64,000 nt of DNA from NCBI RefSeq assembly GCF_000230835.1, contig NZ_CM001240.1:1744501-1808500 (forward strand), read 5' to 3'. Origin of the DNA: Clostridium sp. DL-VIII. Lineage in GTDB: Bacteria; Bacillota; Clostridia; Clostridiales; Clostridiaceae. Positions 8,750 through 17,823 of the stretch are shown in pieces (position 1 is the stretch's first letter; each line of letters opens with the position of its first letter). A model generated the notes under the pieces. That model searched no databases and was not told the origin of the DNA. It worked only from the letters and a program-made list of their open reading frames with translations. The translations under genes were made by a program, and so were the position numbers.

Positions 8750-9217
8750 TTATAGTGTTATATTTCTATCTATAGGTTGAGATAAAGAAACAAAGGTATC
8801 TGTTCTTTGTATTCCAGCAATGTTATTTATCTTATTAAGCAGAACATCTTGCAAGTCTGAAATATTGCTGCAGACTACTTTAGCAAACATAGAATAATCA
8901 CCAGTAGTTAGATGTAATTCTACGACCTCTTTTATAGTTGCCATTTGATCAAAGACAGAATTGAAAGAAGAGGTTTGATCAACATATATTCCAACAAAAC
9001 AACAAACATCATAACCTAACTTAGGAAGATTTAAAATTATCCTTGAACCTTTTATTATACCTAAGTCTTCCATCTTTTTCATTCTTACGTGTATAGTACC
9101 GCCACTTACATGGCATATTCTTGCAATTTCTAAATATGGAGTTCTACAATCTTTTATTAATAAGTCTAGTATCTGTAAATCTAATTCATCTAAATGGTTG
9201 TTTGAGATTAAATTCAT
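8750..9217 (-). CDS. Lrp/AsnC family transcriptional regulator
   Basis: A 155-residue DNA-binding regulator. Residues 8-60 form the AsnC-type winged helix-turn-helix (LDELDLQILDLLIKDCRTPYLEIARICHVSGGTIHVRMKKMEDLGII is split by me as residues 8-55). The C-terminal half is the RAM ligand-binding ferredoxin-like domain, with the usual GDYSMFAKVVC strand near residue 107. Such proteins respond to amino acids and often regulate their own gene and amino-acid metabolism. The target is not evident here. The start follows GAGGTG with good spacing. Confidence 0.92.
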   Translation of the reverse strand: MNLISNNHLDELDLQILDLLIKDCRTPYLEIARICHVSGGTIHVRMKKMEDLGIIKGSRIILNLPKLGYDVCCFVGIYVDQTSSFNSVFDQMATIKEVVELHLTTGDYSMFAKVVCSNISDLQDVLLNKINNIAGIQRTDTFVSLSQPIDRNITL

Positions 9218-9358
9218 TATATCACCTCATAATATTCTTATAATGTACTTTTTTTATTTTATCAAATTTGAAGGAGAAATTAAAGATAAAACTATAAAAT
9301 TGTAAAAAAAAAAAATATAATATTGATATTTTAATAAAATTTATTGAATTTAAATACG

Positions 9359-9387
9359 GCTCTATACTAATATAATTATTATAGAGC
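9359..9387. other. Small hairpin in the divergent gap upstream of the Lrp gene
   Basis: GCTCTATA (9359-9366) pairs with TATAGAGC (9380-9387). There is no T-tract on either strand, so it may be an operator or a structural element rather than a terminator. Confidence 0.35.
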
Positions 9388-9466
9388 AAAATGAGTGCTT
9401 GATAATAGTTTACATATAAATTATTATTAACCATATAGACATTTTTATAGGAGGATATGTGGATAG

Positions 9467-9787
9467 ATGAATATTTTAACTACAGTTATTTTATTTGTAT
9501 TAATGCTTGCTGTTATATTGGGAGCTAATATAGTGTGCAGAAAATATATATTTAACAAAGTACGTATAAATAAGTGGATTCCTTTAGCAATAGCAGCAGC
9601 ATTTCTAATAATTCAAATACTTATAGGAACAACCAATATATATGTTTCAACTGGACTATCAATTTTAACAGTTTTATTTTTCTTATGGTACATGGATATA
9701 ATACAAACTGGCGGACCTAAGAAGAAGGGGAAACAAATAACAATTAAGCCAAAAGCTAAACCTAATAGAGTTAAGAAAAACAAATAA
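9467..9787 (+). CDS. Hypothetical two- to three-helix membrane protein with basic tail
   Basis: A 106-residue protein with three hydrophobic segments (about residues 3-23, 38-54 and 60-76) and a strongly basic C-terminal tail rich in Lys and Pro (residues 83-106). I do not recognise the family. GGAGG lies 12 bases before the ATG, slightly far. A strong terminator follows directly, so it is a single-gene unit. The basic tail may bind acidic lipids or nucleic acid, but that is only a guess. Confidence 0.7.
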   Translation: MNILTTVILFVLMLAVILGANIVCRKYIFNKVRINKWIPLAIAAAFLIIQILIGTTNIYVSTGLSILTVLFFLWYMDIIQTGGPKKKGKQITIKPKAKPNRVKKNK

Positions 9788-9805
9788 ATTAAACATATTG
9801 ATTTA

Positions 9806-9847
9806 AAATAACAAGTCAAATGAAAAATCTTTGACTTGTTATTTTTA
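9806..9847. terminator. Bidirectional terminator
   Basis: A 15-bp perfect stem (9806-9820 with 9830-9844) is flanked by A-rich and T-rich tracts, between two convergent genes. Confidence 0.88.
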
Positions 9848-9899
9848 TGAACGTAGAAGAGATTATAGGCGTAACTTATGTTACAGGATATAAAGACTT

Positions 9900-10904
9900 C
9901 TAGTTTCTAAAGATAGGGGAACTTATGGCAATTTTATTGTTATCTAATAGTATTTTAATTACATACCAAAGTTCAGTTCCAAGAGGCTCGTGATTATATA
10001 GATACTTTACTTTATTTAGGTTTAAATTAGATACTTTTTTTATTACTGTTCCTTGAGCAGAGATGATATGAATTTCTAATATTTTATGAGCTGTATCGCT
10101 TGCAAATATTGTGAATTGAAGAGTTTCATCTTCAAGTGGAATTATATCACCCATGAAGCTGTTATTTATTGTAAAGTACATAGTTAAAGTTTTCGATTCA
10201 GTTGAATACGTGTGACGATTCCTAAAAGCATTAATTAGAGAAGCTGTTGATAACTCTTCTGTGATTATACAGGTTAGGTTTTCATCATCACCAAAATTTA
10301 GCCTGTGATTATCTTGGCCATTTATTGCACCAAGCTTCCAATTGCTGTCAAGTAAATGATAATAATATTTTTCATATCTTAAGTATTTGTTTGGGTAGGA
10401 ACCATTTCCGACCTCTATTGAAGTTATTAGTTTGTTTAAGATAGGATTATGTTCTAAATATGCAATTGTTTTATGTGGATGGTTAATTGAAATGAATGCA
10501 TTAGGATTGTTAAGCATCCAAAGAATCAACAATTGCAGATTATTTACAGTTCCTGTGAAAAATCTATTTGAGTTTACGATATTAATATCTCCAAAGGGGC
10601 TAGTCTTACTCTCAAAACCTATTACAGCTAAAAAATTTTCATGTCTTTTATTATAACGTGCAGCTAAATATTTAGCTGTATCCCATTTACTTAACTCATT
10701 TCCTTTTAAACGTATATTCTTAGTTAGATAATTATTGTGATCTGTTAAGATTAAGAAATCAAGTCCATTATGCCTTGCATAATCAAAAGCTTCAATAGGA
10801 GTACCTTGTCCAGTAGAAAAACCACAATGAGCATGAGGAATGCCATAGTAAAAATTTAATTCATCAATGTCAAGCTTATCGTTAAGGGATTTTCTTTTAC
10901 CCAA
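9900..10904 (-). CDS. PHP-domain metal-dependent phosphoesterase
   Basis: A 334-residue cytoplasmic protein of the PHP (polymerase and histidinol phosphatase) superfamily. The metal ligands are visible: HAH at residues 24-26, LTDHNNY near 55-60, and a late GQDNHR that supplies the closing Asp and His. Residues 230 onward form a beta-rich C-terminal domain with no signature I recognise. Substrates of PHP proteins range from histidinol phosphate to nucleotides and sugars, so the reaction is open. The start is TTG, chosen because AGAGG lies just upstream and no nearer ATG keeps the PHP motif. It is divergent from the gamma-carbonic anhydrase homologue. Confidence 0.82.
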   Translation of the reverse strand: MGKRKSLNDKLDIDELNFYYGIPHAHCGFSTGQGTPIEAFDYARHNGLDFLILTDHNNYLTKNIRLKGNELSKWDTAKYLAARYNKRHENFLAVIGFESKTSPFGDINIVNSNRFFTGTVNNLQLLILWMLNNPNAFISINHPHKTIAYLEHNPILNKLITSIEVGNGSYPNKYLRYEKYYYHLLDSNWKLGAINGQDNHRLNFGDDENLTCIITEELSTASLINAFRNRHTYSTESKTLTMYFTINNSFMGDIIPLEDETLQFTIFASDTAHKILEIHIISAQGTVIKKVSNLNLNKVKYLYNHEPLGTELWYVIKILLDNNKIAISSPIFRN

Positions 10905-11079
10905 TAATAAAACCTCTAAAAATTATTATATTATATATTATTAGGTAAGAGGTTAAAATAATGACAACAACTCAATGTAATGTTAAAATAACTTTAGGAT
11001 TTATAGTACGATAAAAAATAATTGATCGGTGTAATATAATTATACATTATTTTTTCATGTATATAATGGAGTGGTAGCA

Positions 11080-11580
11080 ATGATAAAGAGATATAAAAAT
11101 AAAGAGCCAAATTTGGATAATAACTTGTACATATCAGAAACATCAGTGGTCATAGGAGATGTAACCATTAAAAAGAATGCAAGCATATGGTTTGGAGCTG
11201 TATTAAGAGGGGATGAGGCACCTATAGTAGTTGGTGAGAATACAAATATTCAAGATAATTGTGTGATACATGCTGATGAGGGGAATAATGTAATCATTGG
11301 AGATGGATGTACTATAGGACATGGCGCTATAATACATGGCTGTAATATTAAGAATAATGTGCTGGTTGGAATGGGAGCAATAATATTAAATGGTGCTAAA
11401 ATTGGTAATAATACAATTATAGGAGCGGGAAGCCTAGTAACTCAAAATAAAGAATTTGAAGACGGAGTGTTAATTTTTGGAAATCCTGCAAAAGTAGTAA
11501 GAAAATTAACGGAAGAAGAAATTGAAGAAAATAAAAAAGCATGTCTAATTTATTTAAAAGCAAGTAAAGAGTATAAATAG
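11080..11580 (+). CDS. Gamma-class carbonic anhydrase-like hexapeptide protein
   Basis: A 166-residue left-handed beta-helix protein of the gamma-carbonic anhydrase (YrdA/PaaY) family, which forms trimers with a metal between subunits. The three metal-binding histidines are visible at residues 64 (VIHADEG), 81 and 86 (GHGAIIHG). Hexapeptide repeats run from about residue 20 to 140. An in-frame GTG lies nine bases upstream but is part of the GGAGTGG ribosome binding site, so the ATG is preferred. Whether it hydrates CO2 or acts on an acyl substrate cannot be read from the sequence. Confidence 0.88.
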   Translation: MIKRYKNKEPNLDNNLYISETSVVIGDVTIKKNASIWFGAVLRGDEAPIVVGENTNIQDNCVIHADEGNNVIIGDGCTIGHGAIIHGCNIKNNVLVGMGAIILNGAKIGNNTIIGAGSLVTQNKEFEDGVLIFGNPAKVVRKLTEEEIEENKKACLIYLKASKEYK

Positions 11581-11731
11581 AACAAAACAAGTATATTTGC
11601 TTAAATAAGAAAATTAATATAAAATATTTTCTTTAAGGTTAAAAAGATAACAAACAAATATAATTTTAGATTAAAAGATAAAAACAAATATAATGCAGAC
11701 GAAAGTCATTTAGATTAATGGAGGAAATGAA

Positions 11732-12568
11732 ATGATAGCAGTAGGTCAATATGATACTTTAAAAGTAAGTAAGAAAGTAGAATTCGGATATTATCTTGAA
11801 GATAGGTTTGGAGATGAAGTACTACTTCCTAATAGTGCAGCAAAAGGACATGAAATAAAAGAAGGCGATAAATTAGAAGTATTTATATATAGAGATTCAA
11901 AGGATAGGTTGATTTCTACTTTAAAAAAACCATTATTGACAGTTGGGCAAATTGGTTACCTAGAAGTTGTAAGCCAAAATGATATTGGAGCTTTTGTAAA
12001 TTTTGGACTTGAAAGAGATTTATTTGTTCCTTTAAAAGAACAGAACTTTAAGCTTAAAGACGGGAAAAAATATTTGTTTTACATGTATGTAGATAAAACT
12101 GATAGATTAGCTGCAACAACAAGAATACATCCATATTTAGATATTGCAGAAGAAGGAAAATATAAGATTTCAGATGAGGTAAGTGCAATAGTATATGAAA
12201 CAAATGAAAATGGAACTTTAAATGTAGCTATAAATGGTGAGTATAGAGGACTAATATTAACTAATGAGCATTTTGATTATATATATCCAGGACAGGAAAT
12301 AAAGGCAAGAGTTAAGAGAATCTATGAAGATGGAACTATTGGAATAACAACTAGAAAGAAAAGATTAGAAGCGCGAAGTGAGTTAAGCGAAACAATACTT
12401 AAATTCTTAAGAGAAAATGGAGGATTTATGCCATTTAATGATAAGTCTTCACCTGAAGATATAAAGAATCAATTTAATACAAGTAAAAATTATTTTAAGA
12501 TGACGCTTGGCGGATTAATGAAAGAAAAATTAATAACACAAGATAAAGAAGGAACAAGACTTTTATAA
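11732..12568 (+). CDS. cvfB: S1-domain RNA-binding protein, CvfB/YitL family
   Basis: A 278-residue RNA-binding protein. It has tandem OB/S1-like domains: the first near residues 1-65, the second containing GQIGYLEVVSQNDIGAFVNFGLERDLFVP at about 70-100, and a third near 150-215. A C-terminal winged-helix segment (about 220-278, with MPFNDKSSPEDIKNQFNTSKNYFK) completes the CvfB architecture. In staphylococci CvfB binds RNA and affects virulence gene expression; a general role in RNA metabolism is likely here. The binding site is GGAGGAAA. A repeat element and a terminator follow. Confidence 0.88.
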   Translation: MIAVGQYDTLKVSKKVEFGYYLEDRFGDEVLLPNSAAKGHEIKEGDKLEVFIYRDSKDRLISTLKKPLLTVGQIGYLEVVSQNDIGAFVNFGLERDLFVPLKEQNFKLKDGKKYLFYMYVDKTDRLAATTRIHPYLDIAEEGKYKISDEVSAIVYETNENGTLNVAINGEYRGLILTNEHFDYIYPGQEIKARVKRIYEDGTIGITTRKKRLEARSELSETILKFLRENGGFMPFNDKSSPEDIKNQFNTSKNYFKMTLGGLMKEKLITQDKEGTRLL

Positions 12569-12631
12569 GTCACAAGAAGTTTACACCCTATGTATTGCAG
12601 ATGACAGGTTTTGTTAAGAAAGTTTTCAATT

Positions 12632-12765
12632 AGTTAAGAGTTAAAAATTATAAGTTAAGAGCTTGAATGAAGAAAAGCTGCTAGCTTTTCAAAAATGACA
12701 ATTTTTAGAAATCCCTATAAGGATTTCATCCTCAACTCATGACTCTTAATCTTTAACTCTTAACT
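12632..12765. repeat. Two-hairpin palindromic repeat, copy 1
   Basis: Outer arms AGTTAAGAGTTAAA (12632-12645) and its exact complement (12752-12765) enclose two hairpins: GAAAAGCT/AGCTTTTC (12672-12679 with 12683-12690) and GAAATCC/GGATTTC (12708-12714 with 12721-12727). The layout matches the copies within the purine operon (43790, 47089, 48729) and after fabD (56260). Confidence 0.8.
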
Positions 12766-12780
12766 GTTTTAATCCTTAAT

Positions 12781-12817
12781 AAAAAATATACTCACATATA
12801 GTAAGTATATTTTTTTA
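12781..12817. terminator. Bidirectional terminator between cvfB and the gerA-type gene
   Basis: AAAAAATATACT (12781-12792) pairs with AGTATATTTTTT (12804-12815) and ends in a T-tract on the plus strand and an A/T tract on the minus strand. It lies between convergent genes. Confidence 0.75.
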
Positions 12818-12820
12818 ATA

Positions 12821-14236
12821 TTATTGTACATCTTTTGATATTCTTGTTCTAAATAATAAGTTTTTCAGGCTCTTCCAGTTAAATGGTATTAGTGGGTAGA
12901 AATATTTATCTCCTGCTATTGTTTTGGTACTTGCCATGACTATTAGTATAAATATAATTCCACCTATAAATCCCCAGAATCCAAAAAAACCACAAAGTAT
13001 TAATAGAATCATCCTTGCAAATTTTAAAGCAAAATTCATTTCTATACTAGGCTGAGTGAAGTCTCCAAGAGTAACTATAGACATATATAATATAGATTGA
13101 GGAATAAACCAGCCTGTTTTTATTGCATATTCACCAAGGATTAAACCTCCAATTAATGACATTGCACTTCCAAGTGGACTTGGCGTGTTTAAGCCTGCTA
13201 GTTTTAATACATCCACAGCAAATTCTAAAAGAATAAATTGATATAGTATTGGAATAGCAAAGTAATCCTGCGGCTTTAAAAAATCAAAAAAAGCTGGAGC
13301 AAAGACATTACCATTTACAAAAAGTAAGTAAACTGGAGTTAGTAATATTGTTGCAAGCATTACTAAATTCCTGACTATCCTCAAATAGTTTCCTGTAAAT
13401 ATAGGAAAATAATAATCATTTATATCCTGCAAGAAATCAAAAACTCCAGTTGGAAGAATCATGATATTTGGAGAATTATCTACAATGACTGCTATTTTTC
13501 CTTCAACTATATGAGCAGCAGCTATATCAGGTCTTTCAGTATATCTTACTTTTGGTAAAGGATTAAGCCAGTTTTTCCTGCACATCACATCAATTAAGCT
13601 TTGATCACCAAGAGTTAAGGCTTTTATATCTATCTTTGATAAACTGTCAACTATTAGATCGTGAGCTTTAGTATCTGCCACTCCATCTATATATGCAAGG
13701 CAGACGTCTGTCTGTGATACGTCACCAATTTGATGTATTTCGCAAACTAATCTAGGATCACGTATTCTCCTTCGAAGAAAAGCAGTATTAAATACTAATT
13801 TTTCAATAAAACCATCTCTTCCGCCTCTTAAGGTTTTTTCTTTTTCTGGTTTTGATGAATCTGCACCTGGATAAGTACGTAAATCTAGGATTGCAAATGC
13901 AGGATATCCATCAACATATAGTATTGTTTGACCTGTTAATAGAGATAATATGACCTTATCAAGATCACTCTGACTTTCGACAGATACATGGTGAATTTCA
14001 TTATTCATAAAATCATCAAATGTTTTATATAAATTCATAGTTTCGGGAGATATCTTGAAAAAGGACTTTAATATATCTTCCATTATATTATCTTTTATAA
14101 ATCCATTTAAAAAATACAAAACGGAATTTCGTCCGGCTACTACAAATTTTCTTTCAACAATATCAAAACTTTTATCTATTGCTAAATGTGAATGAATTAA
14201 TTGAATAGTTTCGTTGAAATTAGATGAGACATTCAA
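12821..14236 (-). CDS. Spore germination protein, GerA family (receptor A subunit)
   Basis: A 471-residue A subunit of a Ger-type germinant receptor, found in the inner membrane of the dormant spore. The N-terminal 240 residues form the cytoplasmic domain, with the family segments ESQSDLDKVILSLLTGQTILYVDG and TLRGGRDGFIEKLVFNTAFLRRRIRDP. The region 285-440 holds about five transmembrane helices, including PSPLGSAMSLIGGLILGEYAI. Neither a B (permease-like) nor a C (lipoprotein) gene is next to it, although ABC operons are usual. It would be expected to be transcribed by sigma-G in the forespore; I could not find a convincing sigma-G box. The binding site is weak. Confidence 0.93.
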   Translation of the reverse strand: MNVSSNFNETIQLIHSHLAIDKSFDIVERKFVVAGRNSVLYFLNGFIKDNIMEDILKSFFKISPETMNLYKTFDDFMNNEIHHVSVESQSDLDKVILSLLTGQTILYVDGYPAFAILDLRTYPGADSSKPEKEKTLRGGRDGFIEKLVFNTAFLRRRIRDPRLVCEIHQIGDVSQTDVCLAYIDGVADTKAHDLIVDSLSKIDIKALTLGDQSLIDVMCRKNWLNPLPKVRYTERPDIAAAHIVEGKIAVIVDNSPNIMILPTGVFDFLQDINDYYFPIFTGNYLRIVRNLVMLATILLTPVYLLFVNGNVFAPAFFDFLKPQDYFAIPILYQFILLEFAVDVLKLAGLNTPSPLGSAMSLIGGLILGEYAIKTGWFIPQSILYMSIVTLGDFTQPSIEMNFALKFARMILLILCGFFGFWGFIGGIIFILIVMASTKTIAGDKYFYPLIPFNWKSLKNLLFRTRISKDVQ

Positions 14237-14302
14237 ATTATATAACCTTCTCTCTTTAATAAAATAATAATCTATATAAAAAATATTTATTCAAGCTATT
14301 TC

Positions 14303-14332
14303 AATATGCCTTATAGAGGTAGTATGGCATAT
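14303..14332. other. Palindrome in the gerA-asnB divergent region
   Basis: AATATGCC (14303-14310) and GGCATATT (14325-14332) form a perfect 8-bp stem. The remaining part of this roughly 300-base gap holds an AGGCACATGAAAG motif at 14381-14393, shared with the structured elements near 16376 and 18592, and no gene. Confidence 0.45.
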
Positions 14333-14532
14333 TAAAACGAATAGTATTCACAATTATTTTCTTTAATATAAAAGGAAATAAGGCACATGAAAGTTATTAA
14401 AATAAGAGATAGTTTGGCACAACATATAAATTAAGTCATATTTTAATAATATAGGACATATGATAATTCACTAATCCACGTGGGCTTGTTATTATTTGAA
14501 TATGTCTAGATACTAATTAGAAGGTGAAATAA

Positions 14533-16377
14533 ATGTGTGGTATTGCTGGACTTGTAAATTTCAAAGAAAATATAGTACAAGATAAAGGTATTTTGGAAAA
14601 AATGATAAAAACCTTGGAGAAAAGAGGACCAGACGCTAAAGGTTATTATATTTCTCCTAATGTTTTATTAGGACATAGAAGATTGATTGTAGTTGATCCA
14701 GAGGGTGGAATACAGCCAATGACTAAAACATTTCAAGGGAAGAAATATACATTAGTTTATAATGGTGAGCTATATAATACAGAGGATTTAAGAAAAGAAT
14801 TAAAAAAAGAGGGATTTGCTTTTGATTCTTATTCTGATACTGAAGTGTTACTTACATCATACATCTGCTGGGGAAAAGAATGTATTAATAAATTGATTGG
14901 TATTTTTGCCTTTGGTATATTTGATGAGGATAGAAAAGAAGTATTTTTAGCTAGAGATCAAATGGGTGTTAAGCCTCTATTTTATACTATAAATAATAAT
15001 ACTCTTGTTTTTGGGTCGGAAATAAAGACTATTTTAGCAGATCCAAGAATAAAAAGAGAAGTTGATATAGAGGGGTTAACTGAAATATTTGGACTTGGAC
15101 CAGCAACTATTCCGGGAAGCGGAGTATATAAGAATATTAAAGAAGTGGCACCTGCAAATTGTCTTTTGATTTCAGGTGATAATAGTGTAAAAAAATGGGA
15201 ATACTGGAGCGTTAAAGCAGAGGAATGCACAGAAACAGCAGAAGAGGCTATAGAGCATACAAGAGAATTATTAATAGATGCTATAAATAGACAATTAGTA
15301 GGAGATGTACCGCTTTGTACATTTTTATCTGGAGGCTTGGATTCATCTGCTATTTCAGCAATTGCAGGAAAAGAATTTAAGAGGCAAGGCAAAAAATTAG
15401 CAACTTACTCGATAGATTATGAAGATAATGATAAATATTTTAAGTCATCATTATTTCAACCTACTTCAGATGAAGTTTATGCAGAGATGATGGCTAAGTT
15501 TATTGGGAGTGATCATAGAAAAGTAGTTTTAAACCATTTAGATTTGGCACTAGCATTAAAAGAAGCAGTGATATCAAGGGACTTACCTGGAATGGCAGAT
15601 GTAGATTCCTCTTTATTGCTATTTTGCAAAGAGATACGCAAGGATTTTGTAGTCGGCCTTTCGGGTGAGTGTGCTGATGAAATCTTTGGCGGATATCCAT
15701 GGTTTACTAGAGATGAAATGTTTTATTTAGATACTTTCCCATGGGCAAGGTTTGTTAATGATAGAAAGGCTATAGTAAATAAAGATTTAAAGGGAATGAA
15801 ATTAGAAGAATTGGTTAGAACTCAATATGAAAAATCATTAAGTAAAGTGCCTCATCTTGATAATGAGAGTAAAAGAGATTATAGAATGAAAGAAATATCT
15901 TATTTAAATTTAAAATGGTTTATGGTAAATCTTCTTAATAGAAAAGATAGAGTCAGCATGAGAAATAGTTTAGAGGTAAGAGTTCCATTTGCAGATATAA
16001 GATTAGTTGAATATGCTTTTAATTTGCCAGCAGAGATAAAATTATATAAAGGTAGAGAAAAAGGCTTACTCAGAGCTGCACTTGAAGGAATACTTCCTGA
16101 AGAAATCGTATATAGAAAAAAGAGTCCATATCCGAAGACTCATAATCCAGTTTATACAGATATAGTATGTAAAATGATAGCAGATATTTTAGATAAAAAA
16201 TCTTCACCAATCCATGATATTATTGATGAAAAGGTAGTTAGAGAAATAATTGAAACTAGAGGGGATTCTTATAAGGTTCCATGGTATGGCCAACTAATGA
16301 CAGGGCCACAATTACTAGCATATTTAGTTCAGGTAAATATTTGGCTTGAAGAGTATAATGTAAATTTGTTAATTTAG
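14533..16377 (+). CDS. asnB: Asparagine synthetase, glutamine-hydrolysing
   Basis: Converts aspartate, glutamine and ATP to asparagine. The protein is 614 residues, the usual length for the AsnB type of Firmicutes. The N-terminal class II glutaminase starts MCGIAGLVNF, so Cys2 becomes the catalytic N-terminal nucleophile after removal of Met. The C-terminal ATP-pyrophosphatase domain carries the PP-loop SGGLDSS at residues 266-272. The start follows AGAAGGTG with normal spacing. A structured RNA-like element begins on its stop codon and may serve as its 3' end. The upstream gap shows no T-box. Confidence 0.95.
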   Translation: MCGIAGLVNFKENIVQDKGILEKMIKTLEKRGPDAKGYYISPNVLLGHRRLIVVDPEGGIQPMTKTFQGKKYTLVYNGELYNTEDLRKELKKEGFAFDSYSDTEVLLTSYICWGKECINKLIGIFAFGIFDEDRKEVFLARDQMGVKPLFYTINNNTLVFGSEIKTILADPRIKREVDIEGLTEIFGLGPATIPGSGVYKNIKEVAPANCLLISGDNSVKKWEYWSVKAEECTETAEEAIEHTRELLIDAINRQLVGDVPLCTFLSGGLDSSAISAIAGKEFKRQGKKLATYSIDYEDNDKYFKSSLFQPTSDEVYAEMMAKFIGSDHRKVVLNHLDLALALKEAVISRDLPGMADVDSSLLLFCKEIRKDFVVGLSGECADEIFGGYPWFTRDEMFYLDTFPWARFVNDRKAIVNKDLKGMKLEELVRTQYEKSLSKVPHLDNESKRDYRMKEISYLNLKWFMVNLLNRKDRVSMRNSLEVRVPFADIRLVEYAFNLPAEIKLYKGREKGLLRAALEGILPEEIVYRKKSPYPKTHNPVYTDIVCKMIADILDKKSSPIHDIIDEKVVREIIETRGDSYKVPWYGQLMTGPQLLAYLVQVNIWLEEYNVNLLI

Positions 16378-16525
16378 GCACATGAAAATAGATAACAAGT
16401 CCAAGACTGCCATGAATATTTTTCATCAGACAAGGAAGCAAAGTGCCATCATAGTGGGCTATTATGGAATTTTGCTGACATAGCATGATGGAAAATAGGC
16501 TGGTAGATGGACTTGTTATTTATTT
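16376..16525 (+). ncRNA. Candidate structured RNA or non-autonomous element, copy A
   Basis: About 150 bases that align, in opposite orientation, with 18433-18592. A 12-bp closing stem pairs 16392-16403 with 16508-16519 and runs into a T-rich tract. An inner hairpin pairs ATGAA (16412-16416) with TTCAT (16422-16426), and a second pairs CCATCAT (about 16446) with ATGATGG (about 16485). The unpaired blocks ACAAGGAAG, CATAGTGGG, TTTGCTGACA and AAAATAGGC are shared by both copies. Stem sequences differ between the copies but still pair. It starts with AGGCACATGAAA on the asnB stop codon. I do not recognise the class. Confidence 0.55.
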
Positions 16526-16579
16526 AATTTAATCATAGCATAAGCGTAAGTTTAAAATTGTTTATTTATAGCTACACTT

Positions 16580-16885
16580 CTAATTGTTGTAGTTGAATTT
16601 TATAGAAATTTCTTTGATTTCACCTTTGGAATTTTTTCGTATTGTAAATTGTTTAATATCCTTAAAATCATTCTCTAATTGATAAGTTAATTCTGTAATA
16701 GTAGCTTTAGCTTTTTTAGTTAAACCACCATCTTGCACAACCTCAAATCTTGTTTTTCTACAAGTTGTCTCATCATTTTTGTCATCAATAATTACATAAT
16801 ATTCTGGTGCTTCTTCAATAATTACATATTCTTTGTTTAGAGTTAAAGTTGAACAAAGGTTATTATCGATACATTTTACTATCAT
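16580..16885 (-). CDS. Hypothetical protein, about 100 residues
   Basis: A 101-residue protein with no signal peptide or membrane segment. It begins MIVKCIDNN and has a beta-rich N-terminal half with LTLNKEYVIIEE and YYVIIDDKND, a pattern like small SH3-like clostridial proteins of unknown function, then KTRFEVV and a charged C-terminal half. AGGAGG precedes the ATG with ideal spacing, which makes it a real gene. It converges on asnB, with the structured element between them. No function can be assigned. Confidence 0.65.
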   Translation of the reverse strand: MIVKCIDNNLCSTLTLNKEYVIIEEAPEYYVIIDDKNDETTCRKTRFEVVQDGGLTKKAKATITELTYQLENDFKDIKQFTIRKNSKGEIKEISIKFNYNN

Positions 16886-17161
16886 ATTTATTACCTCCTA
16901 AAATCCCATTTATAAGATAAATTTTAGTATATATAGTTATTTCTTTCAACAGTATTTGGAAAGATAAAAAAACTTTGGTAATATTCATAAAAAAGTATAC
17001 ATTAAATAGTTCAATATTATGATTAAATATTGGGTAGAGAAAAAAACGGTGTTTTGGTATAATTATATAAATGTATAAGATAATTGCTTAGAATGTTTCT
17101 ATACGTTACATTTCTTGTATAAATGTTAATATACATCAAATTAAGAAGGGATTGAATATGT

Positions 17162-17581
17162 ATGGAGATTGGTAGGGTAAGAAGAGGAGCTGTAACTTCT
17201 GAAAGAAAGGTTGTTTCGGAAAAGAAAGACTTCTCAAGAAGTTTTAATCAAGAAAGACATAGGCAGTCAGAAGAGCAGCTTAACAAGATGATAGGTGATA
17301 TCAAAAAAAGAGGAAATAAGCTCGTTGTAACTAAGACCTATGTAGATGTTATTATGTATAAGAAAATGATAAAAGAATATTTAGAATCTATACTAAAATT
17401 TATGTATGAAACAAAAAAAGATATAAGTTTTTGGCAGACTCAATATTTTATAACTGTTGACACTGTTGATGAAAAGTTAGAAGAATTAACTAATACTCTT
17501 CTTTCTGATGAAAAGGAAAATATAAATATTGCATCAACGATAGATGAGATTCAAGGAATGATTGTAGATATATATAGGTAG
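17162..17581 (+). CDS. YaaR family protein (DUF327)
   Basis: A 139-residue soluble, mostly helical protein of the YaaR family. The C-terminal half, with VDEKLEELTNTLLSDEKENINIAS and IDEIQGMIVDIYR, carries the family signature, and the first 45 residues are a basic, disordered tail. YaaR is conserved in Firmicutes, often near DNA replication and repair genes, but its role is not established. No such neighbours occur here. AAGAAGGG lies 11 bases before the ATG. No terminator is visible downstream. Confidence 0.8.
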   Translation: MEIGRVRRGAVTSERKVVSEKKDFSRSFNQERHRQSEEQLNKMIGDIKKRGNKLVVTKTYVDVIMYKKMIKEYLESILKFMYETKKDISFWQTQYFITVDTVDEKLEELTNTLLSDEKENINIASTIDEIQGMIVDIYR

Positions 17582-17735
17582 TATAAAGTAAAAGGTTCGT
17601 ACATATTTTATATAAAGTAATTTATTGGATGTGTCAAACATACCACTAGAAAATGCAAATCTAAAATAGAAGATTTTGATAAATAGTTTCTGGTAAGGAG
17701 TCAATTCCAAAATGGCGGGTATAAGGATTTAAGAG

Positions 17736-17812
17736 AAAAGAGATATTTCTATATCAGGAAAAGTTTTTATGTAAAATGCCATGTTAAAGGTAAAGGATGG
17801 GAAGTAGTCTAG
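17736..17812 (+). pseudogene. Possible remnant of a ChW-repeat or similar surface-protein gene
   Basis: Two frames give adjoining protein-like pieces: RDISISGKVF from about 17739 in one frame and FYVKCHVKGKGWEVV followed by a stop (17765-17812) in the next. Joined by one frameshift they resemble the start of a clostridial ChW-type repeat, which has a V..HV.G.GW core. There is no start codon or binding site. It is a weak call from a short match. Confidence 0.25.
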
Positions 17813-17823
17813 ATTTAGATTTA

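Noticed and set aside
14381..14500. Third full copy of the structured element
   Set aside because: Only the AGGCACATGAAAG end and a GGGCTTGTTATT-like end match; the conserved inner blocks are absent.
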